Shown here one piece after another: positions 1 to 7,600 of a stretch of 22,390 nucleotides of DNA. The translations under genes and the position numbers were made by a program. Positions within the stretch are counted from its first letter, which is position 1, and each line of letters starts with the position of its first letter. The stretch comes from DATKKX01 sp035542775 (GTDB lineage Bacteria; Planctomycetota; Phycisphaerae; UBA1845; UTPLA1): contig DATKKX010000213.1 of assembly GCA_035542775.1 (NCBI GenBank), positions 1 through 22,390 of the forward strand. The letters run 5' to 3'. Under the pieces are notes generated by a model, which was not told the origin of the DNA, made no database searches, and saw only the letters and a list, made by a program, of their open reading frames with translations.

Positions 1-259
1 GGAGCTCGTCGATCGATCTGTTCCGCGCGATTTTGTAGAGCCAGCCCCGTAGGCACTCAGTAGGCTGCAGGCCCTGGCTCGCCCGGCAGCAGGTCACCAG
101 GACATCCTGAACGATATCTTCCGCCATGGCCTCGTTGTAGACCATTCGTTGGCAGAACAGGCGCAACTCCGCCCCGAAAAGGCGGTCAATTTCGACCACG
201 GCGGCTTTGTCGCCGGCCTGCAGCCGCGTCATCAACTCTGCCTGCGGATCAGCGTGCAA
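1..259 (-). CDS. ECF-type RNA polymerase sigma factor, N-terminal part (runs off window)
   Basis: About 86 residues are visible before the gene leaves the window at position 1. The translation matches sigma-70 region 2: a helix containing AELRLFCQRMVYN, then the hallmark AEDIVQDVLV (core-polymerase contact and -10 recognition), then CLRGWLYKIARNRSIDEL. By family this is an extracytoplasmic-function sigma factor, which redirects RNA polymerase to a small regulon; the -35-binding region 4 would lie outside the window. I chose a TTG start (257-259) because an in-frame TGA lies four codons upstream and a GAGGG Shine-Dalgarno sits 9 bases before the TTG. The next in-frame ATG is at about residue 10 and would cut into the first helix. 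It is transcribed away from the secreted-protein gene at 850, so the two promoters face outward from the shared 260-849 intergenic region. No anti-sigma gene is visible here. The family call is firm; the regulon is unknown. Confidence 0.87.
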   Translation of the reverse strand, partial: MHADPQAELMTRLQAGDKAAVVEIDRLFGAELRLFCQRMVYNEAMAEDIVQDVLVTCCRASQGLQPTECLRGWLYKIARNRSIDEL

Positions 260-640
260 GATGCCGGGCCCTCACTGCTGCACGGTAGCTTCAGGCCTGG
301 CCCTGGCCACCCGCGCGCTTCTGGAAAAATCCCAGAATCACGGTGGCCGCTCGCCGGTCCGATACGTCTTCTTTTGGGAGGCGTACCGGTGGCACCCGGG
401 CCGTCCTCTCCTCCTCAACCTTCTCCTGTGACGGCGCCTAACCCAGCGCCGACCACGGCACATCCGTTCGAGCGGCGGATGTGCCGTCGTCATTGTACCA
501 CAATCCGCCGCAGGCAACGCAACTCCATGGCCGCATTCCTGCCCGTTCACATTTGTGCATCTGACCGTGTTTTTCCGGCATTTTTCGTGTCCGCCCCGAC
601 CACTCGCCCGTCCTCTTGAGGGGGAGAAATCGCGGAACTC
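260..640. other. Divergent intergenic region, no gene seen
   Basis: This separates the minus-strand sigma factor from the plus-strand secreted protein. Frames that are open here have no recognisable motif and no ribosome site. It contains a small 6-bp hairpin (TTCTGG 319-324 with CCAGAA 332-337) and the stronger inverted repeat at 455-487. No confident -35/-10 pair could be assigned by eye for either gene. Confidence 0.5.
455..487. repeat. 12-bp perfect inverted repeat, 9-base loop
   Basis: ACGGCACATCCG (455-466) pairs perfectly with CGGATGTGCCGT (476-487). There is no T-run on either side, so it is not a standard intrinsic terminator. It sits in the divergent region between the sigma-factor gene and the secreted-protein gene. 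It could be an operator for a dimeric regulator or an RNA hairpin in either leader. The pairing is seen directly; the role is unknown. Confidence 0.6.
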
Positions 641-659
641 GAAAACCATAGCAAACACG

Positions 660-842
660 GGAGGTGAGAGGAACAACAACAAATCGGAACAGTCCCAATC
701 GTGCGAGGTGCCGGGAGGCGCCTCAACAGGTCGAGGTGAAACGGGCGTGAGCCCGGGGAAAGTGTCTTCTGGAACGCCGGTCCGCTGGGGGGGGCGACCG
801 GCACAGCAATCAACCGAGTGAGCGGCTGATGCCGCGGGAGGA
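660..842 (+). promoter_or_regulatory. Candidate structured mRNA leader with three hairpins and RBS
   Basis: Three stems follow each other before the start codon. Stem 1 is GAGGTGCC (705-712), loop GGGA, GGCGCCTC (717-724), 8 bp with one G-U pair. Stem 2 is CGGGC (742-746), loop GTGA, GCCCG (751-755). Stem 3 is GCCGGTC (776-782), a 13-base G-rich loop, GACCGGC (796-802). Loops 1 and 2 are GNRA tetraloops, which are typical of folded RNA. A Shine-Dalgarno GGGAGGA follows at 836-842. I do not recognise a known riboswitch class: the conserved cores of the c-di-GMP, cobalamin, glycine and SAM types are not evident. It may be a cis-regulatory RNA of the downstream gene or simply a stable 5' UTR. 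Confidence 0.45.
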
Positions 843-849
843 AATGACG

Positions 850-3219
850 ATGAGACGAGCAGGATGGGTACTTGCAACGCTGGGTTTTCTGACGATCGCG
901 GGTTCGGCGTCGGCCTACACGATCATGGCCGGCATCACCCTTGATGTGCACCAGGATATTCAGGACCCGGCCCTGTGGCCGAACGATTTCCATATTGAAG
1001 GCTGGATTTGCACCAGAAATGACGTATTGCCTCTGCTCAACAGTCACCTTGACGGCCTCTTTCCGAACTTCGCCTACGCGTTCGGCCCGCTGGTCAACGG
1101 GTGGTACAGCTTCACCGCCGATTGGTGGCTCACCCCGGGCAGCCCCGGCTTTCCTTACTGCACCATGATGCACTTTGGCCTCCTCTTCGATGTCCAGGAT
1201 GAGAACACCGTCATCAAACTGACCGGCTGGTGGACCAAGAACGGCCAGCGCGTCGGCCTGCCCTATGGCAACAACGGCTTCGTCCCGGTGATCGGCTTCT
1301 CCGTCGCCCCCATCGACGGCAACCAGGCCGTCCGCATCACCAACGGCACCGTCCAGCCGCCGCCCATCCTCCCGCCCCCGCCGCCGATCGTCCCCGAGCC
1401 GGGCCCCATCGACTTGTTCGTCAACGAGTTGGAAATCATGTCGGTCCCTCCGGGCTTCCTGCCGCCGGACTGGTTCCAGCAGCTCAAGGAGGGAGGCGCC
1501 CAGCAAACCTGGCCGTGGGTCAACGTGGTGAACAGCAGCGGCAACGACATCAACCCGGGCAACCCTATCCACATGGGCATCGACAGCTTCTTTGACATCT
1601 TCACCGAACTGAGCATTGTCCCGCCGGGCCACTTCCGCCCGTCGGTCCCCGTCACCATCAACCCGGGCGACATGTTCTTCGTCCGCACCAAGCGGATGTT
1701 CATCAACAACTCCGGCCAGCCGGAACCTCACGGCGGCCTGTGGGAATGGCACATCCATCAGGCCCAGGGACCCGAGGCCTGCTGCTTCCCGGACGGCCAT
1801 TGTGAAATCCTGACGCCCATCGACTGCAGCGCTCGCGGCGGCTTCCCGCAAGGGGCAGGCACCACCTGTAATCCCAATCCATGCATCGCCCGCGGAGCCT
1901 GCTGCTTCGGAACGACACCCCCGCAATGTGTCGAGGTCGACCAGCTCACCTGCCAGCAGCAATTCAACGGCCAGTGGAAAGGACCCGGCACAACGTGTGC
2001 GGATCTCGATGGCGACGGCGTTGCCGACATCTGCGAAACCGCCCAGCTTGGAGCCTGCTGCTACGGCACCGCCGCTCCTCTGTGCGTGGTAACTGACCAG
2101 ATCACATGCCAGATGCAATTCCTCGGCCAGTGGATGGGACCGGGCACCACCTGCGCGGACCTCGATGGCGACGGCATCGCCGATGTCTGCGAGCCGCCGG
2201 AGCCGCAGGCCTGCTGCCTCCCGAACGGGACCTGCATCATGCTGCCCCCCGATGTCTGCGTCCGGCAAGGTGGGACACCGAAGGGACCGGGCTCACGATG
2301 CCTCGGCGATCTCAATGAAAACGGCATCGACGACATCTGCGAAGCCAAGTGGTATCAATTGCCCGATCTGACCACCACCGGTATCGACATCCTGGCCTCT
2401 CAGCCGCTGGTCCTGGCCGACGATTTCCTCTGCAACCAGCGAACGCTGATCACCGACATTCGCATCTGGGGCTCCTGGGATAATGACATCCTCCCGCCGG
2501 GCGGCCCGGCCGATGTCGCCTTTACGCTCAGCATCCATGGCGACATCCCCGACCCGGATGGGACTGGCCCTCTCTACAGCATGCCTGGCCCGCCCCTTTG
2601 GACTCGCACCTTCCCGCCGGGCTCGTTCCAGGTGCTGGCCTTCGCAACCCAGATTGATGAAGGCTGGTGGGATCCGCGCATGCCGACTTATCAATTCCCC
2701 GGCGATCACGTGTGCTGGGAGTACCGGTTCGCAATCCCGGCCTCGGATGCTTTCTGCCAGGAAGGCAGCCCGGAAACACCGCTCGTGTACTGGTTGGACG
2801 TACAGGCATTCCCGTCGGCCGGCCCTGCCCTCGCTCAGTTCGGCTGGAAGACCTCCATCAACCACTGGAACGACCACGCCGTGTGGGGCATGGGAAATGA
2901 GCCCTATCCCGGCCCGTGGAACGAGCTGCAATACCCGATGCAACACCCGCTGCACGGCCGGCCGCTTGATTTGGCTTTCGCCCTGGCCGGGGACCTGCCG
3001 TGCCCGTCGTCGTGCCCGACCTGCCGGGGCGACACGAACGGCGACAACATGCGGAACGGCCTCGATGTCGAGTGCTTCATCGATTGCCTGCTGGGCGGCA
3101 CGATCCCGCCCTACTGCAACTGCGCCTGTGCGGACATGAACAAGGATGGCGCCGTCGACTTGATCGACGTTCCGATCTTCGTCAACGCTCTCCTGTACAA
3201 GACCGGAATCTGTCGGTAG
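850..3219 (+). CDS. Secreted Cys-rich repeat protein with C-terminal dockerin-like module
   Basis: 789 residues. I chose the ATG at 850 because GGGAGGA (836-842) lies 7 bases upstream and the product then begins with a clean signal peptide (MRRAGWVLATLGFL, cleavage after ASA near residue 24). In-frame ATGs at 829 and 844 lack a properly spaced site. Residues 25-300 are an unrecognised Trp- and Pro-rich region with a proline linker. Residues 310-500 hold four Cys-rich cassettes beginning ACC; the middle two are near copies ending GPGTTCADLDGDG and a CE pair, with Asp-rich loops that probably bind calcium. Residues about 500-714 form one domain resembling an uncharacterised domain seen in planctomycete secreted proteins (I think DUF7901; from memory, not searched). 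Residues 724-787 carry two EF-hand-like loops (GDTNGDNMRNGLD and ADMNKDGAVDLID), the dockerin signature. It is probably an extracellular or surface protein. Substrate and function are unknown, and no cohesin partner is visible. A strong terminator follows at 3318-3378, so it is probably monocistronic. Confidence 0.88.
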   Translation: MRRAGWVLATLGFLTIAGSASAYTIMAGITLDVHQDIQDPALWPNDFHIEGWICTRNDVLPLLNSHLDGLFPNFAYAFGPLVNGWYSFTADWWLTPGSPGFPYCTMMHFGLLFDVQDENTVIKLTGWWTKNGQRVGLPYGNNGFVPVIGFSVAPIDGNQAVRITNGTVQPPPILPPPPPIVPEPGPIDLFVNELEIMSVPPGFLPPDWFQQLKEGGAQQTWPWVNVVNSSGNDINPGNPIHMGIDSFFDIFTELSIVPPGHFRPSVPVTINPGDMFFVRTKRMFINNSGQPEPHGGLWEWHIHQAQGPEACCFPDGHCEILTPIDCSARGGFPQGAGTTCNPNPCIARGACCFGTTPPQCVEVDQLTCQQQFNGQWKGPGTTCADLDGDGVADICETAQLGACCYGTAAPLCVVTDQITCQMQFLGQWMGPGTTCADLDGDGIADVCEPPEPQACCLPNGTCIMLPPDVCVRQGGTPKGPGSRCLGDLNENGIDDICEAKWYQLPDLTTTGIDILASQPLVLADDFLCNQRTLITDIRIWGSWDNDILPPGGPADVAFTLSIHGDIPDPDGTGPLYSMPGPPLWTRTFPPGSFQVLAFATQIDEGWWDPRMPTYQFPGDHVCWEYRFAIPASDAFCQEGSPETPLVYWLDVQAFPSAGPALAQFGWKTSINHWNDHAVWGMGNEPYPGPWNELQYPMQHPLHGRPLDLAFALAGDLPCPSSCPTCRGDTNGDNMRNGLDVECFIDCLLGGTIPPYCNCACADMNKDGAVDLIDVPIFVNALLYKTGICR
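1777..2343 (+). repeat. Four tandem Cys-rich, Asp-loop cassettes inside the 850-3219 gene
   Basis: Cassettes begin with ACC or QACC near 1777, 1897, 2053 and 2206. The second and third are the most alike: ACCFGT/ACCYGT, then a TCQxQFxGQW core, GPGTTCADLDGDG and AD-C-E. The fourth keeps the ends (ACCLPNGTC and IDDICE) but has a different middle. The unit is about 50 residues. The similarity at protein level, with synonymous differences at DNA level, suggests an old duplication under selection, not a recent slippage event. Confidence 0.75.
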
Positions 3220-3251
3220 AGCAGGTGGCGTCCGCGATCGTCTTCCGGGGA

Positions 3252-3290
3252 GAGTGGCCGCATTGAGTCGGCTCGCCAGCGCGGCCACTC
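3252..3290 (+). repeat. 10-bp inverted repeat downstream of the secreted-protein gene
   Basis: GAGTGGCCGC (3252-3261) pairs with GCGGCCACTC (3281-3290) across a 19-base loop. It lies between the stop codon at 3219 and the main terminator at 3318 and has no T-run. It may stabilise the 3' end of the mRNA or be a partial terminator. Confidence 0.5.
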
Positions 3291-3317
3291 GAACCGGGAG
3301 GGTGGAGAAACGAAACG

Positions 3318-3378
3318 CCCCCCGAACCGGAGACCGACATCCTCGTGTCGGCCGACGGTTCGGGGGTCTCTTTTTTTC
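3318..3378 (+). terminator. Intrinsic terminator of the 850-3219 gene
   Basis: CCCCCGAACCG (3319-3329) pairs perfectly with CGGTTCGGGGG (3356-3366). An inner stem CCGAC/GTCGG extends the structure. The hairpin is followed directly by TCTCTTTTTTT (3367-3377). This is a textbook Rho-independent terminator for the plus strand and separates the secreted-protein gene from the phosphatase gene. Confidence 0.9.
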
Positions 3379-3400
3379 GATCCATCTTGGCGCCCGCATC

Positions 3401-3406
3401 TATAAT
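3401..3406 (+). promoter_or_regulatory. Possible -10 box for the phosphatase gene
   Basis: A perfect TATAAT lies just after the terminator and about 120 bases before the phosphatase start. A good -35 hexamer at the usual 16-18 base spacing is not evident; the best nearby candidate, TTCGAT at 3376-3381, is poor and 19 bases away. Position and perfect -10 make it plausible, no more. Confidence 0.4.
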
Positions 3407-3526
3407 CCCGGTTCAGTGCCGGCTGCCCCGGCAGTCAGACGCCCCAGGCAAGCAGCCATCACGCTGCGGCGATCGATCTCTCTTCACGCTAAACCAACAC
3501 GTGATGGAGATGGAAAGGCATCGCCC

Positions 3527-4549
3527 ATGGAACCTGCGACCGCATCCGCTCAGTCGTCAAAGGCCTTGTCCCAGTCGCCGATTTCCCCTTCCGGCGCCCC
3601 CTATCCGCTGCAATGTCTCGAGATCCTCGGCGGCAACCAGGCCACCCAGCACGCCCTCGCTTCGCCGGGGCTGGATGTGTGGATCGACAGCCGGCCGTAC
3701 GCCGGGGCCCGTGGCGGTGACCTGCACTACGTCTCCATGTGCGGCTCGGGCCGCGTGACCCGCTTCATCGTCGCCGATATCTCCGGGCACGGTCCCGACA
3801 TGGACGAGTTCGCCCAGTGGTTGCGGAAGCTGGTGCGGCGATACATCAACCTGCTGGACCAGACACGCTTCGCTCGCGCTCTGAACAGGGATCTGGCCGA
3901 CAAGGTCGGCGACAAAAAATTCGCCACCGTATTGCTGGCCACGTACTTCGCGCCGACGCATCACCTGATCGTCTGCAACGCCGGCCACCCGCCGCCCCTC
4001 TGGTACAGCCATCTCACCGGTTGCTGGCAATACCTGGACCAGGCGGCGGCGGATGCCGGGCCGTCCATCCGTGCTGAGAGCGCCCGCTACATGTTTTCCC
4101 GAGTCGCCAATCTGCCGCTCGGCATCGTTGAGCGTACTGAGTATCGGCAGTTTGCCGCCAAGCTGGCGATAGGGGACGCGGTGATCATCTACACCGATGC
4201 GATGACCGAGGCGCGGAACCCGGCTGGTGAGATGCTCGGCGCACGCGGGCTGTTGGAACTGACGCAGCGCACGGTGGGGCAGATCCCGAGCAAGAATAGT
4301 GGGCCGAACCTGGAATCGCGCGAGCCTGACTGGACAACGTGGGATGGAAAGCAAGCGTCGGTCATCGTGCCACAACCGGCGCAGATCATCGGCCAACGGC
4401 TCGTCGACGCGGTCGATCTTTGGCGGGGCGGCCTGCCCGCCGAAGATGACCAGACAACGATCGTGTTGCACCATCATGGCGGAGCGCCGCCGCCGTTGAC
4501 GCTCGGGCGAGCCGCACGCTCGATGGCAAGGATGCTGGGCTTGCGCTAA
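3527..4549 (+). CDS. SpoIIE/PP2C-family serine phosphatase, stand-alone
   Basis: 340 residues. The frame is open further upstream, but it crosses the terminator hairpin. I place the start at ATG 3527, which has a GGAAAGG ribosome site 8 bases before it. The motifs are those of the SpoIIE-type (PPM) metal-dependent phosphatases: ARGGDLHYV (first metal aspartate, about residue 64), VADISGHGPD, ATVLLATYFAP, IVCNAGHPPPLWY, LPLGI, GDAVIIYTDAMTEARN, and the C-terminal EDDQTTIVL with the last metal aspartates. All key acidic residues appear present, so it should be active. Known relatives dephosphorylate anti-sigma-factor antagonists or similar phosphoserine partners and act in general-stress or envelope signalling. 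There is no membrane segment, PAS, GAF, HAMP or receiver domain, so it must receive its signal from another protein. No STAS or HATPase gene is adjacent. It converges on the protease gene at 4635. Confidence 0.9.
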   Translation: MEPATASAQSSKALSQSPISPSGAPYPLQCLEILGGNQATQHALASPGLDVWIDSRPYAGARGGDLHYVSMCGSGRVTRFIVADISGHGPDMDEFAQWLRKLVRRYINLLDQTRFARALNRDLADKVGDKKFATVLLATYFAPTHHLIVCNAGHPPPLWYSHLTGCWQYLDQAAADAGPSIRAESARYMFSRVANLPLGIVERTEYRQFAAKLAIGDAVIIYTDAMTEARNPAGEMLGARGLLELTQRTVGQIPSKNSGPNLESREPDWTTWDGKQASVIVPQPAQIIGQRLVDAVDLWRGGLPAEDDQTTIVLHHHGGAPPPLTLGRAARSMARMLGLR

Positions 4550-4601
4550 GCCCGAGGCTGACGCCGTGACGCCTGTCGACCTGCCGACAAAGCGCCAAGC
4601 C

Positions 4602-4636
4602 AGGGCGGGGGCTGAACCTGTCGATGCCCCCGCCCT
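4602..4636. terminator. GC-rich hairpin between convergent genes, overlapping a stop codon
   Basis: AGGGCGGGGGC (4602-4612) pairs perfectly with GCCCCCGCCCT (4626-4636) across a 13-base loop. It lies between the convergent phosphatase and protease genes. Its right arm includes the first two bases of the minus-strand stop codon (4635-4637). There is no T-run on either side, so if it ends transcription it does so as a Rho-assisted or pausing structure. It may serve both strands. Confidence 0.5.
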
Positions 4637-7600
4637 ACGGGTTGCAGAAATGCCCGGCGGTGTTGTTGATGGTGTTGCGTATCGTGGTTTTGTCCGAATC
4701 GAACCAGTTCGCATCCGCGGAGCTATCGCCGTAATAGGCGCTGCACATGATCGAATAAACGTTGTGGCTCCAGTAGCAGATGATGTGCAGGGGACCCCAC
4801 ACATCGCACTGCGTCCTCATGACACCGTCGCGGTGGGCACTGGTGGTGTCACTGGCACCCAGTGTGTGCGAGATTTCGTGGCAACCGACGATTCGGGTCC
4901 TGTAGTTCGAACCGTCGCTTCGCACCCAGCAATGCGCTGAACGCTCGTCGCCCCCGCACGTCCAGCTTGTGCCCGCGTAGGCGTTCCGCCGCCATCCGGA
5001 CTGACCGAGATAGTCGCCGTAGCTGATGTTCGTGGAATTCGCAGTGAAGAGCACATCTATGTCATATCCGGCAGGGACGGCACCGACGGCGTCGCGGAAT
5101 GACTTGAATAGACCGGGCGGATTGCAGTACGCATCGGTCGGGTCATTGTACGCATTGGTATTGATCTGAGTGAATCCAGCGGTCACATAACTGAGCGTCG
5201 GGAACCGGACCAGGAAAGTGCCCGCAATGTTGTTCCAGTTGGTATAGCGAACCCCGCTGGGATCATTGTCATAGTACACGTTGAACCGCAGGCATCGGGT
5301 CCCGGCGGCGCGTCCCTCCGATCTCGGTCCGCTCAGCACATCCACACCGTCTGCAGAAGCGGATACCAGGCCTTCCGGACTCAGTGGCGAGAGCAGGTCG
5401 TCCGCTCGACCCGACGTCAGCGGCCCGTGGGGCCTCATGGGAATTCTCACGTGATCCGAGCGGTACCCGAGATAGAGATTGAACGGAAGACCGGGATCAT
5501 GCTGGTAAGCCGGCTCCAGGTACACGCCCCATTGGTCCAAGCCCTGGTCCACCATGGCGCTGGCCAGGCCGTGGACGAAGGTCAGCCGTACCTCTGAGTT
5601 CGGATTGCAGGTGATTCGCCCACGGAACAGCGCCAGAGTCGGCTCCTTGGTGAACTCGTTGGGATCGACGATGCCGCTGCTGCTCTGCAGCAGAACTTCG
5701 AAGCTGCGGCTTCCGATGGAGAGGACCATTGGGCTCTGTTCGGCGACGGCGGCCTCCACCTGCGAGCGAAGCACCGAGGCGTCGAGAGTGAACGTTTCAA
5801 ACGTGCAGACTTCCACCGGAATCTGAGGCAAGTTGGGGTGCACGCCGATCCTCAGCCCATCAGCGCCCTTTTCCTGCTCGCCGGGATCGAGCCACCGGCC
5901 GACAGTATCGAACATCCCCATCTCCGGCGGCACAATCGAGAAACTGTATGTCGACAACCCGTCGAGCGGCCGGGTCTCCTCATGGACCAACGTTCCGCCG
6001 CCGTCGTCCGCTTCCTGGTAGACGGAGAAGACCAATGATCCCGTGGCCGTTGGCGGCATATCCACATACACCACAACCGTCTCTCCGCTGAAGTAGCAGA
6101 GTCGATCCGATCGAACCGACGGACCGGCCAGCGGACAATTCGGCCAGCAGAGCAGAAGGTCTATCAGCGGCTGCACGTCGAGCATGTCGACGGCGCCGTC
6201 CTGGTTCACGTCCGCCTGGCACGTATACAGGCCGCCCAGCAGATACTTCAGGAACCCGCTGATATCGCGGCCGTCCACCTTGCCGTCGCAGTTCATGTCC
6301 CCGGTCAGAAGACCGGTGCAGCCGGGATACTCGCACTCGTCAGGGACTCCGTTGGCGTCGCAGTCGAGGCTGATCCCTCTGGCGATGTCCTCCGAATCCG
6401 GCGTGCCGTTGTGGTTACAGTCGGGAGGCGGCGGCGTGCAGCCTCCGGCCGCGAGGATCTGGAAGTCCTGGAAATAGGTGTGCTCGGTCCCGTCGACCTC
6501 GGTAAAGTGCACTTCGAAAGTGTAATTGCCCGGCGCCACCAGGGGCGGCGTGAAGCAGACTTGCTGGTCCCAGCAGAACTGATGGCAGCTTCCGTCGGCG
6601 ATGACGATCGGGATCCAGAAGATGAAGCAGCCGGCGCCGGGATGCACCTCATTGCCGTTTCCGTCGAGGATCCGCCACGGACGATCGACGGTAATGGCTC
6701 CGCCGGTGTTGTTCGACAGCGTGAAGCAGGTCTGATCGCCTGTCTCGTAGCAGTCCTTGTCGGCGGTCAGATCAGCGCAATCTGCGCCGATGTCCAGGCA
6801 CTTCTGAGCAGTAAAGTGCCGCAGGAAGTTCACATCCGCGTACGGAACCTGCGCGCAATAGTGACCGTTGGCAACCTGATTGGCGTTGTTCCAGCCCTCG
6901 CAGTTGCTGTGCGTGCCGTCGCCTTCGTCTTTCTGGTTCCAGGTCCACGTACGCACTTCACCGGACTGCATAATCCGGGTGGCGTCGCAGGCCGTGTCGC
7001 AAGGATAAGTCCAGACGGTGTCGCCCTGGTCATCCTTGACCAGGATGGGACCCACGTCGCACAGCGTCAGATAGATCTGCTGGCAGGCAGTGTTCACGGC
7101 CTTGGCCGTCACCACCTCGCCCGGCAAATAGCAGTCTTGATCCAGCGTGAGTCGCAGGCACCCGCCCAGTTGCAGACCGCCATGGGCGATGTGCGGCGTC
7201 CCAGGCAATTCGATCCAGTCAAACTCGGCGATGTAAGGACCGCTCGGAGCAAGCTGGCCATAGGAATCGGTCTGGTCCCAATACACCGGATAGCTCTGTC
7301 CCGGAACCAACGTGAACGGCGACCCCGAATGCGTGGGCTCGTAAGTCACCTGGCCGACCATGTTCTTGATCCGCCAGGGCTGCAGATTGGGCAACATGAT
7401 GGGCTCGGTGCTCGAGTTGAGGATCACGATGCGAGCCGGCCCGCCGGGCATGTTGCAGAAACAATCAGGATCGACCGCCACGCAGTTGTTGGCGATCTTG
7501 AACGTCGTGCAGGCGGTGCCTTGACCACCCTCGGCCGAGTACGCCACGCACGCTTTGTAGGTTCCATTGGCCACTTGCGCACGGTTTTGATAGCCGCAGC

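Noticed and set aside
547..2268. A 573-codon minus-strand frame opposite the first secreted protein.
   Set aside because: It is antisense, lacks motifs and runs through the leader hairpins. The plus-strand frame has a signal peptide, Cys repeats and a dockerin-like end. The same applies to 2293-3399 minus.
3254..3526. Extending the phosphatase upstream to ATG 3254.
   Set aside because: The extension would run through the intrinsic terminator of the preceding gene and has Arg-rich non-conserved text; the ATG at 3527 has a ribosome site and fits the family.
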